A DNA stretch of 64,000 nucleotides from Parafrankia irregularis (GTDB taxonomy: Bacteria > Actinomycetota > Actinomycetes > Frankiales > Frankiaceae), in assembly GCF_001536285.1 (NCBI RefSeq), contig NZ_FAOZ01000003.1:248001-312000 (forward strand), given 5' to 3'. Position numbers and translations under genes: made by a program. Under the pieces are notes generated by a model, which had not been told where the DNA came from, did not search any database, and saw only the letters and a list, made by a program, of their open reading frames with translations. This document shows, one piece after another, positions 41,639 to 50,278 of this stretch. Numbering within the stretch: the first letter of the stretch is position 1; each line of letters begins with the position of its first letter.

Positions 41639-42466
41639 TCAGGCGAGGCCGGTGGGGGTGACCCAGTCCGGCGCGATCCGCTCACCGCCGACCGTGAGGG
41701 TGAACGCACCCTCCTCGTCGAGAAGACCGACGAGCAGGGCGAGCAGGGTCTGCACCCGGGCGAGCCGGGCGCTGGTGATGGCCGCCGGCGACTGCAACGC
41801 CTCGGCGAAGGCATCGAACCATTCGGCGAAGACGGCTTCGTAGTTGTCATGGAAGTAGGCGAATCCCAGGCACTCGTTGGACGCACTGCCCGGCCCGCCA
41901 CGCATCAGCTCGCCGATCGCCCGCTGCTCCTCCCGCCACAGCATGAACCGGGAGGAGTGGTAGGTGTCGACGCGGTCGTACTCGTCGCTGCTGAACGCCC
42001 CGCCGATGTCGGCGAGCAGCGCGGCGACGACGCGGGTGTCCTCGGCGCTCTCGAACCGCAGCAACGCGAGCCGCGAGTACACGATCTCCAGGGTTCCGAA
42101 GTAGCGCGCGATGCAGAACAGCGTGGCCAGCAGCGCGAGCCGACTACGACGATCCGGCTCCTTCGAGGTGGGTTTCAGATACGACAGGAACTCCTTCTTC
42201 CGAATGCTGTGGATACGGGTGCCGAGGTCGAAGGCCGCGACGAGCAGCGGCTCCCGGTATCGGTCCAGCTCGGTCTTCGCCGCCGAGCGTTTCTCGCTGT
42301 CCCTGGTGGAACGGTCCAGCTCGAAACGGATGCGTTCCATCTCGACGCCCTGGCGATGGGTCCACACCGTCGCAGCCACCGCCACCAGGGCACTGACAAC
42401 GGAGGAGATGAGGGCGGCGACAATTCCCGCGTCCACGTCTGCCTGCCCCCCAGCCCGGCCGTTCAC
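41639..42466 (-). CDS. Membrane-anchored helical protein of unknown function
   Basis: A 275-residue protein I cannot assign. One N-terminal helix (IVAALISSVVSALVAVAATVW, about residues 15-35) anchors it; the rest is a charged helical domain beginning with a coiled-coil-like stretch (EMERIRFELDRSTRDSEKRSAAKTELDRYREPL). Aromatic pairs such as DYEAVFAEWFDAFAEAL suggest a compact helical bundle. GTG 42466 is used; GTG 42436 is equally possible. It is on the same strand as the two small membrane proteins downstream but 210 bp away from them. Confidence 0.75.
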   Translation of the reverse strand: MNGRAGGQADVDAGIVAALISSVVSALVAVAATVWTHRQGVEMERIRFELDRSTRDSEKRSAAKTELDRYREPLLVAAFDLGTRIHSIRKKEFLSYLKPTSKEPDRRSRLALLATLFCIARYFGTLEIVYSRLALLRFESAEDTRVVAALLADIGGAFSSDEYDRVDTYHSSRFMLWREEQRAIGELMRGGPGSASNECLGFAYFHDNYEAVFAEWFDAFAEALQSPAAITSARLARVQTLLALLVGLLDEEGAFTLTVGGERIAPDWVTPTGLA

Positions 42467-42561
42467 ACGCCGACGTCGGCACGCGGCAGCCTATCGCCGG
42501 ACAACCCGGCAGATCTCCGCCTTTGGGTAATCCGGATCGGGCCCGGCTCGTCGCCGTCAGG

Positions 42562-43491
42562 TCACCGGCGGACGGCCGGACCACCGAACAGCGCACCGCG
42601 GATCTCACGGCCGGCTCTGGCCACCGGCTGCCAGAGGACCCGGTTCACCCAGCGGACGGGCACGACCACCATCACGCGCCACACCGCGGCGGCCGCCCGC
42701 GCCACCGGGACGACCACCGTTCGCCACACGAAGGCGGTCGGGACCACCACGAGCACCCGGAAGACGGCGGCGATCCCACGCCCGATCGCGGTCGCCACCC
42801 GCATCGCGAACCGGCAGGCCTCGGCGACGATCCGCCCCACAGGTACGACCACGGCCCGCCACACCCAGCGCGCCGGCGCCACCACCAGCGCCGTCAGCAC
42901 CGCCGCCGCGATCCTCCCGGCCAGCCGCAGGACACCGGCGAACGCATGCGCCACGGGTCGCAGCACGGTCTGCCACAGCCACTGCGCCGGCATGATCACC
43001 AGCCAGGTGACGAGAAAACGCAGCGGGATCGCGATGGCGTAGCGGAAGACGAACAACACGGCCAGCCGGACCGGATTGATCACCCATCGCCACAGCAGGC
43101 GTCCGAGCGGGGTCAGGAACCAGTCCCAGAGGAGCCGTTTCAGGCCCAGCAGGAGCGGGCGCAGGAACCACGTCCACAGCAGCGTGCGCAGCCCGCGGCC
43201 GACCAGCACGAGCCCCTGCCACAGCAGCTGGAGCGGAACGACGATCACCAGCGCGATCAGCCGCGCCGGCCAGCGAATCAGGTCATAGACAAGGCCGTCG
43301 GGCTCGTCGCGCCGGGCAGGGGCCCGCGGCGGCCCTGGATGAGGAGACCGCGGAGCAGCCGTGCTGCCAGCGTACGGGTGCCGGTCATTCCGGTTGCTCC
43401 GGTTTTCAACCACAGCGGAGTATCTATCGTTCACGCGGCCCGAAAATCGTCCGTTTGTCAGCTGGTAAACACCCCGGGGCAGGCCGGCCAC
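42562..43491 (-). CDS. Trp/Arg/Pro-rich repetitive membrane-associated protein
   Basis: A 309-residue protein of unknown function. After a hydrophilic N-terminus of about 65 residues, residues 70-295 are almost free of acidic residues and repeat an 11-residue-like theme of paired Trp, a short hydrophobic run, Pro and Arg: LLWTWFLRPL, LLWDWFLTPL, LLWRWVINPV, then VVAPARWVWRAVVVPVGR, VVVPTAFVWRTVVVPVAR and VVVPVRWVNRVLWQPVAR. The spacing predicts amphipathic helices lying in or lining a membrane. The opposite frames show no better candidate. GTG start; no ribosome-binding site is obvious. Confidence 0.7.
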   Translation of the reverse strand: MAGLPRGVYQLTNGRFSGRVNDRYSAVVENRSNRNDRHPYAGSTAAPRSPHPGPPRAPARRDEPDGLVYDLIRWPARLIALVIVVPLQLLWQGLVLVGRGLRTLLWTWFLRPLLLGLKRLLWDWFLTPLGRLLWRWVINPVRLAVLFVFRYAIAIPLRFLVTWLVIMPAQWLWQTVLRPVAHAFAGVLRLAGRIAAAVLTALVVAPARWVWRAVVVPVGRIVAEACRFAMRVATAIGRGIAAVFRVLVVVPTAFVWRTVVVPVARAAAAVWRVMVVVPVRWVNRVLWQPVARAGREIRGALFGGPAVRR

Positions 43492-43552
43492 GGTGTCCCG
43501 CGGCGGGTCCGGGGTGGCAGGGCCGGCCGGGGTGGCAGGGCCGGCCGGCGGG

Positions 43553-44068
43553 TCAGGGGCGAGGCCGGGGCACCCGTTCGAAGAAGTGGGTGGCGTGCGG
43601 GTTGTCGTTGTACCGGCCGATCGGACGGTAGCCGGCCTTCCCGTACAGCGCGATGGCCTCGGTCAGGGACTCGTGGGAGTCGAGCCGAACGGTGTGGTGA
43701 CCGAGGGCGTGCGCGGTCTGCTCCAGGTGGAGCAGAAGTCGGGAACCCAGGCCCGCGCCGCGCCAGGCGTCATCCACCCACATGCGCTTGATCTCGCCGA
43801 CACCGTCCTCGATCGTCCGCACACCACCGCACGCCACCGCGGCCCCATCACTGACAGCCAGGACGAAACAGCCCCCGGGTGCCGCCAGCGACGCCGCACC
43901 GTCATCCGGCTCGGTGGACGGATCGAAGCCGAACCGCCGCCCGATCTCCGCGAAGTAACGGCCGACAGCCCACACCGCCGCCGGTGATGTCGGGTCGACG
44001 GCCTCGAAGCGCACCGCCGCCGCCCGCGCGCGCGACCCACTGCCGCGCAGGCGCTGGGAATCCTCCAC
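43553..44068 (-). CDS. GNAT-family N-acetyltransferase
   Basis: A GNAT acyltransferase of 171 residues. The acetyl-CoA loop reads VDDAWRGAGLGSRLLLHLEQTA (RxxGxG/A), preceded by VGEIKRMWV (beta-4) and followed by HTVRLDSHESLTEAIALYGKAGYRPIGRYNDNP, the usual beta-5/alpha-4 and C-terminal signature. GTG 44068 is chosen because the upstream part of the frame is Arg/Cys-rich and not protein-like. Similar proteins acetylate small amines or amino acids. A GGGGTGGCAGGGCCGGCC direct repeat lies just after its stop. Confidence 0.85.
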   Translation of the reverse strand: MEDSQRLRGSGSRARAAAVRFEAVDPTSPAAVWAVGRYFAEIGRRFGFDPSTEPDDGAASLAAPGGCFVLAVSDGAAVACGGVRTIEDGVGEIKRMWVDDAWRGAGLGSRLLLHLEQTAHALGHHTVRLDSHESLTEAIALYGKAGYRPIGRYNDNPHATHFFERVPRPRP

Positions 44069-44193
44069 GCCAGCGAACGCTAACCGACGCCCCGTCGCTT
44101 CCTGGCATCGCCCCGCGACACAGGCAACAACCGGCCCACACGGTCTCGGCCAGCCCGTCCGCCTGCACGGCACGCGATACGCGTGGCCGCGTC

Positions 44194-44802
44194 CTAACCG
44201 CCCGTGGGCAGCACCGACGGGACGACCGACAGCACGACCTGCCGCGGCACCGCGGGCTTCGACAGCGGGAGTTTGGCCGTCGGGGTTCTGGGCGTCGGGG
44301 TTCTGGGCGTCGCCGCATCCACGGTCGCGGGCTTGGGCTTGGGCTTGGGCTTGGGCTCCGCCAGTGTCAGCGCCGCGGGCCCCGCGGTCTCGGCCCAGTC
44401 GGTGCCCGACGGCTCGGCGGGTGCGGAAGCATCCGGCGAACCGGCTGTCAAAGGGCGATCCGGCGCCGCGGTGACCAGCGAAAGGCGCACGGAGGTGGGG
44501 GCATCCGGCACGAAGGCGGTCGACGGACGGTCGCCTCGAGCCCTGGCGGGTTGTGTGGGCACCACGGACAGGCGACCGGCGGACGGACGCACCACCGCGG
44601 CGGGGCCGCGTTCGCCGGCTGGTAGCCGGGCCGGAGCGGCAACCCGCGTCAGCGCCGCCTCGATGGCGTGCATGCCCAGCATCATCGCCATCAGCGCGAA
44701 AGGAAACACCAGGATGAGCGCTATGATCACTGCGATCTTTCCCTTCCGGATGGCGCGGTCAGATGCCTGGTGCGACGGGCGGGAAGCCGGCCGGTCATCC
44801 AA
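44194..44802 (-). CDS. Probable single-pass membrane protein with Pro/Lys-rich exterior
   Basis: A possible 202-residue bitopic protein. RKGKIAVIIALILVFPFALMAMMLGMHAIEAAL is a clear membrane helix with a basic inner flank; the rest is Pro/Ala/Thr-rich and includes PKPKPKPKP and PRTPTPRTPT, a TonB-like extended linker. TTG 44802 is a guess; the frame is open to 44940 but that part lacks protein character. An open frame also exists on the other strand (44204-44818), but it is Gly/Ala/Ser low-complexity without a membrane segment. Function unknown. Confidence 0.5.
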   Translation of the reverse strand: MDDRPASRPSHQASDRAIRKGKIAVIIALILVFPFALMAMMLGMHAIEAALTRVAAPARLPAGERGPAAVVRPSAGRLSVVPTQPARARGDRPSTAFVPDAPTSVRLSLVTAAPDRPLTAGSPDASAPAEPSGTDWAETAGPAALTLAEPKPKPKPKPATVDAATPRTPTPRTPTAKLPLSKPAVPRQVVLSVVPSVLPTGG

Positions 44803-45060
44803 GCTACGCGGGCGGTGAGCACCGGCCCACGGCGAAGAGCACCGTTGTCGGATGCCGCAGGTCCCTGCACCGGGGGACCAGGCGGGCTTCGGGCCCCCGG
44901 GCCCACTGACCGCAGGGTTTCGCGGCCATGTTTCAGGCATGGCTCGAACGTGCCTGCCAGATCGACCTATGCCGGATCCGAATCCCTCGGCGGCGCGCCG
45001 AGAACGTCATCCGCCGGCGGCACTGGCCCACCCGCGGCGACCGCCACTACCTTCGGGACC

Positions 45061-45555
45061 GTGTATTCGCTGCGACTGAGCTGTCCGCTCGCCGCTCCAC
45101 GCGCCACGGTGTACCGGGCACTGATCGACCCGGCGGCAATCGTCCGGTGGCGGTTCCCGGACGGGATGAGCGCACGGCTGCACGAGTTCGACGCCCGCGA
45201 GGGCGGCGCCTTCCGGATCTCGCTCACCTACGACCGCCCCGACGTGGCCGGAAAGACCGCCGGCAACACCGACACGTACCACGGCCACTTCGTGCGGCTC
45301 GTTCCCGACGAGCAGGTCGTCGAGGTGCTCGCGTTCGAGACCGCCGACCCGGCCCTGGGCGCCCCGATGACGATGACCACGACGCTCTCCGACACCGACG
45401 ACGGCGGCACCCTCGTCGTCCTCGTCCACGACGGCATCCCGGATGCCATCCCCGCCGCGGACAACGAGACCGGCACCCGCATGGCCCTGGACCGCCTGCG
45501 GGCACTCGTCGAGGCCGGTACGCCCGGCGGGCCGGCCACGTCGAGGATCCGGTGA
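45061..45555 (+). CDS. SRPBCC/AHSA1-domain protein
   Basis: A 164-residue START-like (Bet v 1 fold) protein. The family course is visible: LSCPLAAPRATVYRALIDPAAIVRWRFPDG, GGAFRISLTYD, GHFVRLVPDEQVVEVLAFETADP, MTMTTTLSDTDDGGTLVVLVHDGIP and the terminal amphipathic helix GTRMALDRLRALVEAG. These proteins bind hydrophobic ligands or act as Hsp90 co-chaperone-like factors. GTG 45061 coincides with the first strand. Its stop overlaps the GTG of the GNAT gene (GTGA), so they are coupled. Confidence 0.87.
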   Translation: MYSLRLSCPLAAPRATVYRALIDPAAIVRWRFPDGMSARLHEFDAREGGAFRISLTYDRPDVAGKTAGNTDTYHGHFVRLVPDEQVVEVLAFETADPALGAPMTMTTTLSDTDDGGTLVVLVHDGIPDAIPAADNETGTRMALDRLRALVEAGTPGGPATSRIR

Positions 45556-46052
45556 CCCCGCCCTGGCAGCCGTTGCGGGCCGCAGGTTGGCAGTTGTCGG
45601 ACGACCCCGAGCTCCTGGACCGCCCCCGGGTGTGGAGATGGTTGTCGCTGGAGGCTCCGTGGGCGCATGGCCGCAGCCCGGAGGCCGTGAACACCGCCCT
45701 TGACCTTTCCCTCACCGTGGGCGTCTACGATTCGGCCGGTCTGCAGCGGGGAGTCGCCCGTTGCGTGACCGACCGGGTGGCCGTCGGATTCATCGACGAC
45801 GTCTTCGTCGATGCGGACCATCGTGGGAAAGGAGTCGGGCGCTGGCTGGTCTGCGGGCTGCTCCAGCACCGACTGTTACGCGAAATCCCGCAGTTCACGC
45901 TGGTGACGGACGATGCCCATACCCACTATGCCGCTGCCGGCTTCACGCCCCTGGCCAGATTCCAGCGGTGGATGCAGTGGCGACGCGACATCGGCTCCGC
46001 GTACGCGCCCGACCCCTGGGCACCGGATTCCCCGCCCGGCTCCGCCGGTTGA
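45552..46052 (+). CDS. GNAT-family N-acetyltransferase
   Basis: A 166-residue GNAT. The CoA-binding region reads FIDDVFVDADHRGKGVGRWLVCGLLQHRLL (Q/RxxGxG), preceded by ARCVTDRVAV and followed by FTLVTDDAHTHYAAAGFTPLARFQRWMQW, a pattern common in the YdgE/ElaA-like GNATs of actinobacteria. Start GTG 45552 overlaps the SRPBCC stop. The substrate is unknown. Confidence 0.87.
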   Translation: MTPPWQPLRAAGWQLSDDPELLDRPRVWRWLSLEAPWAHGRSPEAVNTALDLSLTVGVYDSAGLQRGVARCVTDRVAVGFIDDVFVDADHRGKGVGRWLVCGLLQHRLLREIPQFTLVTDDAHTHYAAAGFTPLARFQRWMQWRRDIGSAYAPDPWAPDSPPGSAG

Positions 46053-46210
46053 GCAACCCGGTTCACCGGTCGCCCCCGCCCGCCGGTGGCGCCTGGGACG
46101 ATGCGGGCCCGCCAGACAATGCCTCCGTACTATGTTTGTCTGGAAAATCACGTTGCTGGCCGTGGACCAGGTGGCTCCTCGACCGGGTCCGGATCCGAGG
46201 AGACACCGTC

Positions 46211-46390
46211 ATGGCGACGTACGTCCTGGTGCACGGGGGCGGGCGTGGCGGTTGGTGCTGCCAGCCCGTCGCCCGGAGGTTACGCGGCGCCGGGCGGTGG
46301 TCCATCGACACCGGGCACGACCTGGTGATCACCAAGCCGGCGGCGGTCACGAGCGCACTGGTCGAGGTCGCCGGTGACGCCGGGCAGTGA
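46211..46390 (+). pseudogene. Alpha/beta hydrolase remnant with internal deletion
   Basis: The frame starts MATYVLVHGGGRGGWCCQPVARRLRGAG, the standard beginning of a family of alpha/beta hydrolases, and then jumps within about seven residues to TGHDLVITKPAAVTSALVEVAG, which resembles the C-terminal catalytic-His helix of the same family (GHDL then a helix). The whole middle, including the nucleophile, is missing, giving 59 residues instead of about 230. The reading frame survives across the deletion. Promoter-like sequence still precedes it. It is very unlikely to be active. Confidence 0.65.
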
Positions 46391-47705
46391 TGCGGCGGCT
46401 CCGGGCGCGTCCGCGTCCGCGTGGCTCTACGAGTCGGTGGGGCGGCTGTCCGACACGGTGGTCGCCGCGTTCGGCGGCCTGCCGTGGTATACCCGGCTGT
46501 CCGCGCACAGCCGGTCCTGGGTCCGGCTCATCGCGCACCAGGAGATCGCCACGATGGCGCAGAGCCTGGTGGCGGCGCGGGCGCCCTCGCTGCAGAACAT
46601 CTTCTCCGGAGTGCCCGCGGAGGTGGCCCGGCAGATCTCGTTCGACCAGACCGTCGAGCTGCTCCAGGTCACCGTCGACGTCGTCCTGCGCGTGGCGAAC
46701 GCGGAGGCGGACGAGGCCCTTGACCCCGCCACGTCCGCGGTGCTGCGCGCCGAGCTGGAACGTTACGGCCGCGAGGTCGCGTTCCAGGCGGCGACCGTCT
46801 ACGCGAAGGCTGCCGAGCACCGGGGCCGTGCGGTAGCCGGTCGACGCGCGCTGCTGCTCGAGGCGCTCGTCGACGGGCGTGAGGACCAGATCGCGGCGCG
46901 GGCCGCCGACGTGGTTCCGCTCGGGCTCCCGGTACGCATCCTCGGGATGACCCCGCCCGAGGGCGCGGCCGACCCGCTGCTCGACGAGATCGCCCGGATT
47001 GCCGGCCGTCTCGGGCTGGTCTCCTGCGCCGCGGCCCGCGGGAAGGCCGTGGTCGTGATCGCCGTCCAGGGACCCTCCTCGGCGACGGCCGCGACCGGCG
47101 GCGGGCCCACGGTGTTCGCCGCGGACCCGGCGGATGCCGCGGTCGCTGCCGGCACCGGCACCGGCACCGGAGGCGGGAGCCGCGGCGGTGCGGGCACGAC
47201 CATGGAGGGCGGCGCTCCGGTCGACCTGGTCTCCGGGCTACGCGGGCTGGTCGACGGCCCCGCCGGCCCGGGGATCGTCATCAGCGAGCCGGTCGCGTCG
47301 GTGGCCCGGGCGGGCCCCGCGACGGCGGCGGTGCTGTCCGGACTGCGGGCGCTCGCCGCGTGGCCGGGGAACCCGGCGGTGGTCAGCACCGAGGATCTGC
47401 TCGTCGAGCGCGTGCTGTGCGGGGACACCCAGGCCGCCCGGCAGCTGGTGGCGACCTGCGTGGACCCGCTCGTCAGCGCCGGCCACGGGCTGGTGGAGAC
47501 GGTGGACGCGATGCTGCGCTGCGACGGCTCCCCCGAGGCCGCCGCCCGCAGCCTGCCGGTGCACGTCAACACCCTGCGCTACCGCATCACGAAGATCGTC
47601 AGCCTGACCGGGCGAGATCCACGCCGGTACCGGGACGCCAGCGCGCTGCGGATCGCCTTCGCCCTCGCCCGCACCGGCACGACCCCGTCGGTGCTTCTCC
47701 CGTAG
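46374..47705 (+). CDS. PucR-type helix-turn-helix regulator
   Basis: A 443-residue regulator. The C-terminal HTH_30 domain reads GSPEAAARSLPVHVNTLRYRITKIVSLTGRDPRRYRDASALRIAFAL, diagnostic of PucR/CdaR-like activators. The N-terminal half is helical and sensor-like, and the central part (about residues 180-330) is a diverged GGDEF-like module interrupted by a Gly/Thr repeat (GTGTGTGGGS). GTG 46374 lies inside the end of the truncated hydrolase frame. The product of the truncated gene may once have been its target. It precedes the secreted beta-propeller gene by 23 bp on the same strand. Confidence 0.85.
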   Translation: MTPGSDAAAPGASASAWLYESVGRLSDTVVAAFGGLPWYTRLSAHSRSWVRLIAHQEIATMAQSLVAARAPSLQNIFSGVPAEVARQISFDQTVELLQVTVDVVLRVANAEADEALDPATSAVLRAELERYGREVAFQAATVYAKAAEHRGRAVAGRRALLLEALVDGREDQIAARAADVVPLGLPVRILGMTPPEGAADPLLDEIARIAGRLGLVSCAAARGKAVVVIAVQGPSSATAATGGGPTVFAADPADAAVAAGTGTGTGGGSRGGAGTTMEGGAPVDLVSGLRGLVDGPAGPGIVISEPVASVARAGPATAAVLSGLRALAAWPGNPAVVSTEDLLVERVLCGDTQAARQLVATCVDPLVSAGHGLVETVDAMLRCDGSPEAAARSLPVHVNTLRYRITKIVSLTGRDPRRYRDASALRIAFALARTGTTPSVLLP

Positions 47706-47728
47706 CCCGACTCCTCCAGGAGGACGCC

Positions 47729-48727
47729 GTGCGGACGGCAGCCGTGCAGACCTCGACCAGACCGACCCGGCGCCCAGCCGCCGCCCGAGCGCTGGCCGTC
47801 ACGGCCGCGGGCGCTGTCATGGCTGCCTTCCTGGCCGTGCCCGCGCACGCCTCGCCCTCGACCTCGACCTCGACCGAGCCGGCTGGTCAGACCGGTCAGA
47901 CCGGTCCGGCCTGTGCCACGTGGACGTCCCGGGTGGTGGCCAGCGGGCTCGGGACCGCCGAGAACCTCGTCCCGGATGGTCAGGGCGGTCTGTTGGTGAG
48001 CACCAACGACAGTGCCGGCAAACTGCTTCGGCTCAGCCCCGACGGCGCCGTGACCCCGCTCGCCACCGACCTGCCCTACGCCGGCGGGCTGGCCCGCGAC
48101 GGGCAGTGGGTATACGTCGCCACCGGCGCCAGTGCGCTGTCCGGCCTGCTCGGAACCGCCGACGGGACGATCGTCCGGCTCCGCGTCGACGGCGGTGACC
48201 GCGCCACCGTCGCGACCGGGCTGGTCGCGCCGAACGGCCTGGCGCGCCTGCCCGACGGAGCCCTCGTGGTGACCCGGACCATCGACCTCGGGCTCGGCTC
48301 CTCGTCAGCCGTCGCCCACGTGAGCCCGCAGGGGGTGCTCACCCCGCGTTGGTCAGCCCTGGACGGAACCAACGGCGTCGCGCTCGACCCCAGCGGCGAA
48401 TGGCTGTATGTGAACCGTTCCCTCGCCGGGGAGACCTGGCGTGTCGACGTCGCGAACCCCGCGCACGCCGTCAAGGTCGCCACACATCCGCTGCTGGCCT
48501 TCCCCGATGATCTGACGGTCACCGCGGAAGGGCTGATCACCACCCGGTATCTCGCCGGCGAGGTGGTCCGTATCGATCCGGCCACGGGGACGACGTGTGT
48601 CCTCGCCCGTGGCCTCGCGCAGGCCTCGTCCGTCCGGGCCGGGGACGGGCGCGGGTTCCGCGCCGACCGGCTGTACGTCACCAGCCATACCGGCGACGTC
48701 TACGAGCTGGCACCGCCAGCCGGGTGA
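47729..48727 (+). CDS. Secreted SMP-30/gluconolactonase-like beta-propeller
   Basis: A 332-residue exported protein. A signal peptide (ALAVTAAGAVMAAFLAVPAHA) is followed by a Ser/Thr linker and a six-bladed propeller with repeated LxxxPDGxxxV turns: AENLVPDGQGGLLVSTND, GLARDGQWVYVATG, GLARLPDGALVVTRT, GVALDPSGEWLYVNRS and DLTVTAEGLITTRYL. This matches SMP-30/strictosidine-synthase-like hydrolases acting on lactones, but catalytic metal ligands cannot be placed confidently. GTG 47729 has CCAGGAGG eight bases upstream. It likely shares transcription with the PucR regulator. Confidence 0.85.
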   Translation: MRTAAVQTSTRPTRRPAAARALAVTAAGAVMAAFLAVPAHASPSTSTSTEPAGQTGQTGPACATWTSRVVASGLGTAENLVPDGQGGLLVSTNDSAGKLLRLSPDGAVTPLATDLPYAGGLARDGQWVYVATGASALSGLLGTADGTIVRLRVDGGDRATVATGLVAPNGLARLPDGALVVTRTIDLGLGSSSAVAHVSPQGVLTPRWSALDGTNGVALDPSGEWLYVNRSLAGETWRVDVANPAHAVKVATHPLLAFPDDLTVTAEGLITTRYLAGEVVRIDPATGTTCVLARGLAQASSVRAGDGRGFRADRLYVTSHTGDVYELAPPAG

Positions 48728-48735
48728 GCGCACGG

Positions 48736-48788
48736 CGGCCCGGCCCGGCCGGCGGGGACGACGAGTCGACCGGAGCCGGGCCGGGCCG
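48736..48788. terminator. Bidirectional hairpin terminator
   Basis: A 14-bp stem CGGCCCGGCCCGGC with its complement, and a 25-nt loop, lies between the convergent propeller and ABC binding-protein genes. Confidence 0.7.
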
Positions 48789-48793
48789 GGCCG

Positions 48794-50143
48794 TCAGTCG
48801 GTGAGGCGCGTGCCGCACCACCGCTCGGTGCCGTCGGCGGCGCGCCGGCTCTCGAAGGCGGTGCCTTTCTCGTTCACCGTGGCAAAGCGGTAGCACAGGG
48901 AAAGGCTGGTCCGGTTGGTGCTGAAGTCCACTCCCCCGGGAATGAGCCCGGCGGCATCGTAGTCGGTGAGCCCGCGCAGGGTTTTCTGGAACGAGGCCCG
49001 GGTCGGGCAGGGGCCGGCGAGCTCCAGGCCACGAAGCAGCATGTCGGCGGTGATGTAGGAGTTCAGCACGAGGTTCTGGTCCGGGTCGGACACCTGGGGC
49101 GCGAAACGGCCCATCGCGTCTCGATAGGTCTTCAGCGCGGGATCCTTCGACTCCCACGGGATCTGGACGAAGTACGCGGACACCCCGGCGAAGTGCTGGC
49201 CGTCGGCGGCGAGCACGCTCCGGTCGTAGGCGAGCGGTGAAAGCACCATCTTGAAACCGACCCCCGCCTCCTGGGCGGCGACCAGAAGCTCCCGCAGGCC
49301 GGCGAGCTCCATGGAGACGATCAGGCCGTCGGCACCGCTTTCCCGGATGGCCTTCACCGTCCGCGCCGCCGAGGTCGCGCCCAGGCGGTACGGGATGCGG
49401 GAGACCACGTCAACACCCTGCGACCGCATGCTCGCGACCATCTGATCCCCGAGGACCTGCGCGGAGTCCGAGACCGGGTCCTCCACCACGGCAGCCCGCG
49501 TCACGCCCTGCGCCCGGGCGAAGACACCGAACGTGGTGACCGAGTCCTCTGAGGCGTAGATGTAGGTCGCCGCGAACATGTTCTCGTAGTTGCTCCAGGC
49601 CTGCTCGGCCGCGACGCCGAGCACCGGGATTCCGTTGGCCGCCAGCAGGTCCGCCGACCCCGACGCCGCCGTCGTGAACTCCGCGAGCACGAAGATGTTC
49701 TCCCGCTCGATCAGCCGCTGCGCCACGGCCAGGTTTGTCTCCTTCTGCGCGGCGTCGTCGGCCGGCACCGCCTCGATGCGGCGCCCGTGCACGCCACCCG
49801 CCTCGTTCGCCAGCGCGATCCTGGCCTCGAAACCGCTACGCGCCAGACTGAACGGGAGGGCGAGCGGGCCGGTGTCCGGGTAGACCAGACCGACGCGCAC
49901 CGTGCTGCCGGAGAAACCCGGCGTCGTGCACGCCGGTACCGGCGGCGACGCGTCGCTCCTGGCCCTGCCACAGGCCGCCAGCACGAGCAGCAGCACCAGT
50001 CCCAGCGCCGCGCCGGAGGTTCCCGCGACCCGCCGCGGCCCCCGTGCGCGCCTGCCCGGGCGACATCGGGCCGGCCGCGCCGAGGCCCCGCGGCCAGATT
50101 GTGCAGCACCGCGCCGGGAACCGGCGGATATCCGTAATTCCAC
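48794..50143 (-). CDS. Branched-chain amino acid-type ABC substrate-binding lipoprotein (Peripla_BP_6)
   Basis: A 449-residue lipid-anchored receptor. The signal region is long and Arg-rich, then LGLVLLLVLAACGRA is the lipobox. The two-lobe receptor begins VRVGLVYPDTGPLALPFSLARSGFEARI, with LANEAGGVHGRRIEAVPADDA and the hinge region VLAEFTTAASGSADLLAANGIPVLG. No permease or ATPase gene is adjacent, so it is an orphan receptor or a partner of a distant transporter. Four conserved Cys in the C-terminal half (AGPCPT, LCYRF, WCGTR) may form disulfides. It lies downstream of the MFS gene, 135 bp apart, with its own probable promoter. Confidence 0.88.
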   Translation of the reverse strand: MELRISAGSRRGAAQSGRGASARPARCRPGRRARGPRRVAGTSGAALGLVLLLVLAACGRARSDASPPVPACTTPGFSGSTVRVGLVYPDTGPLALPFSLARSGFEARIALANEAGGVHGRRIEAVPADDAAQKETNLAVAQRLIERENIFVLAEFTTAASGSADLLAANGIPVLGVAAEQAWSNYENMFAATYIYASEDSVTTFGVFARAQGVTRAAVVEDPVSDSAQVLGDQMVASMRSQGVDVVSRIPYRLGATSAARTVKAIRESGADGLIVSMELAGLRELLVAAQEAGVGFKMVLSPLAYDRSVLAADGQHFAGVSAYFVQIPWESKDPALKTYRDAMGRFAPQVSDPDQNLVLNSYITADMLLRGLELAGPCPTRASFQKTLRGLTDYDAAGLIPGGVDFSTNRTSLSLCYRFATVNEKGTAFESRRAADGTERWCGTRLTD

Positions 50144-50278
50144 TGAACGCTGTCACCCCCAGAAGTGAGCCTTTTCCATCGTCGACTCGTGCACGGCGGC
50201 CCTGACCATGCACCGTGAGATGGAGAAGTCCCATTGAGGCGAGCATAGCGATTGCGATGTGAGAAGTCTCCCACGAAA

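Noticed and set aside
41615-43042. Long plus-strand frame opposite the two unknown membrane proteins
   Set aside because: The translation is Pro/His/Arg/Thr-rich low complexity with no membrane or domain pattern, whereas the minus-strand frames give clear membrane helices.
44204-44818. Plus-strand alternative to the single-pass membrane protein
   Set aside because: It is Gly/Ala/Ser-rich and lacks a membrane segment or domain; the minus-strand frame encodes a convincing helix with basic flank. Retained only as a doubt in that entry.
46053-46210. Small open frames between the GNAT gene and the hydrolase remnant
   Set aside because: They overlap in several frames, with no protein-like composition; the stretch is better read as promoter sequence.
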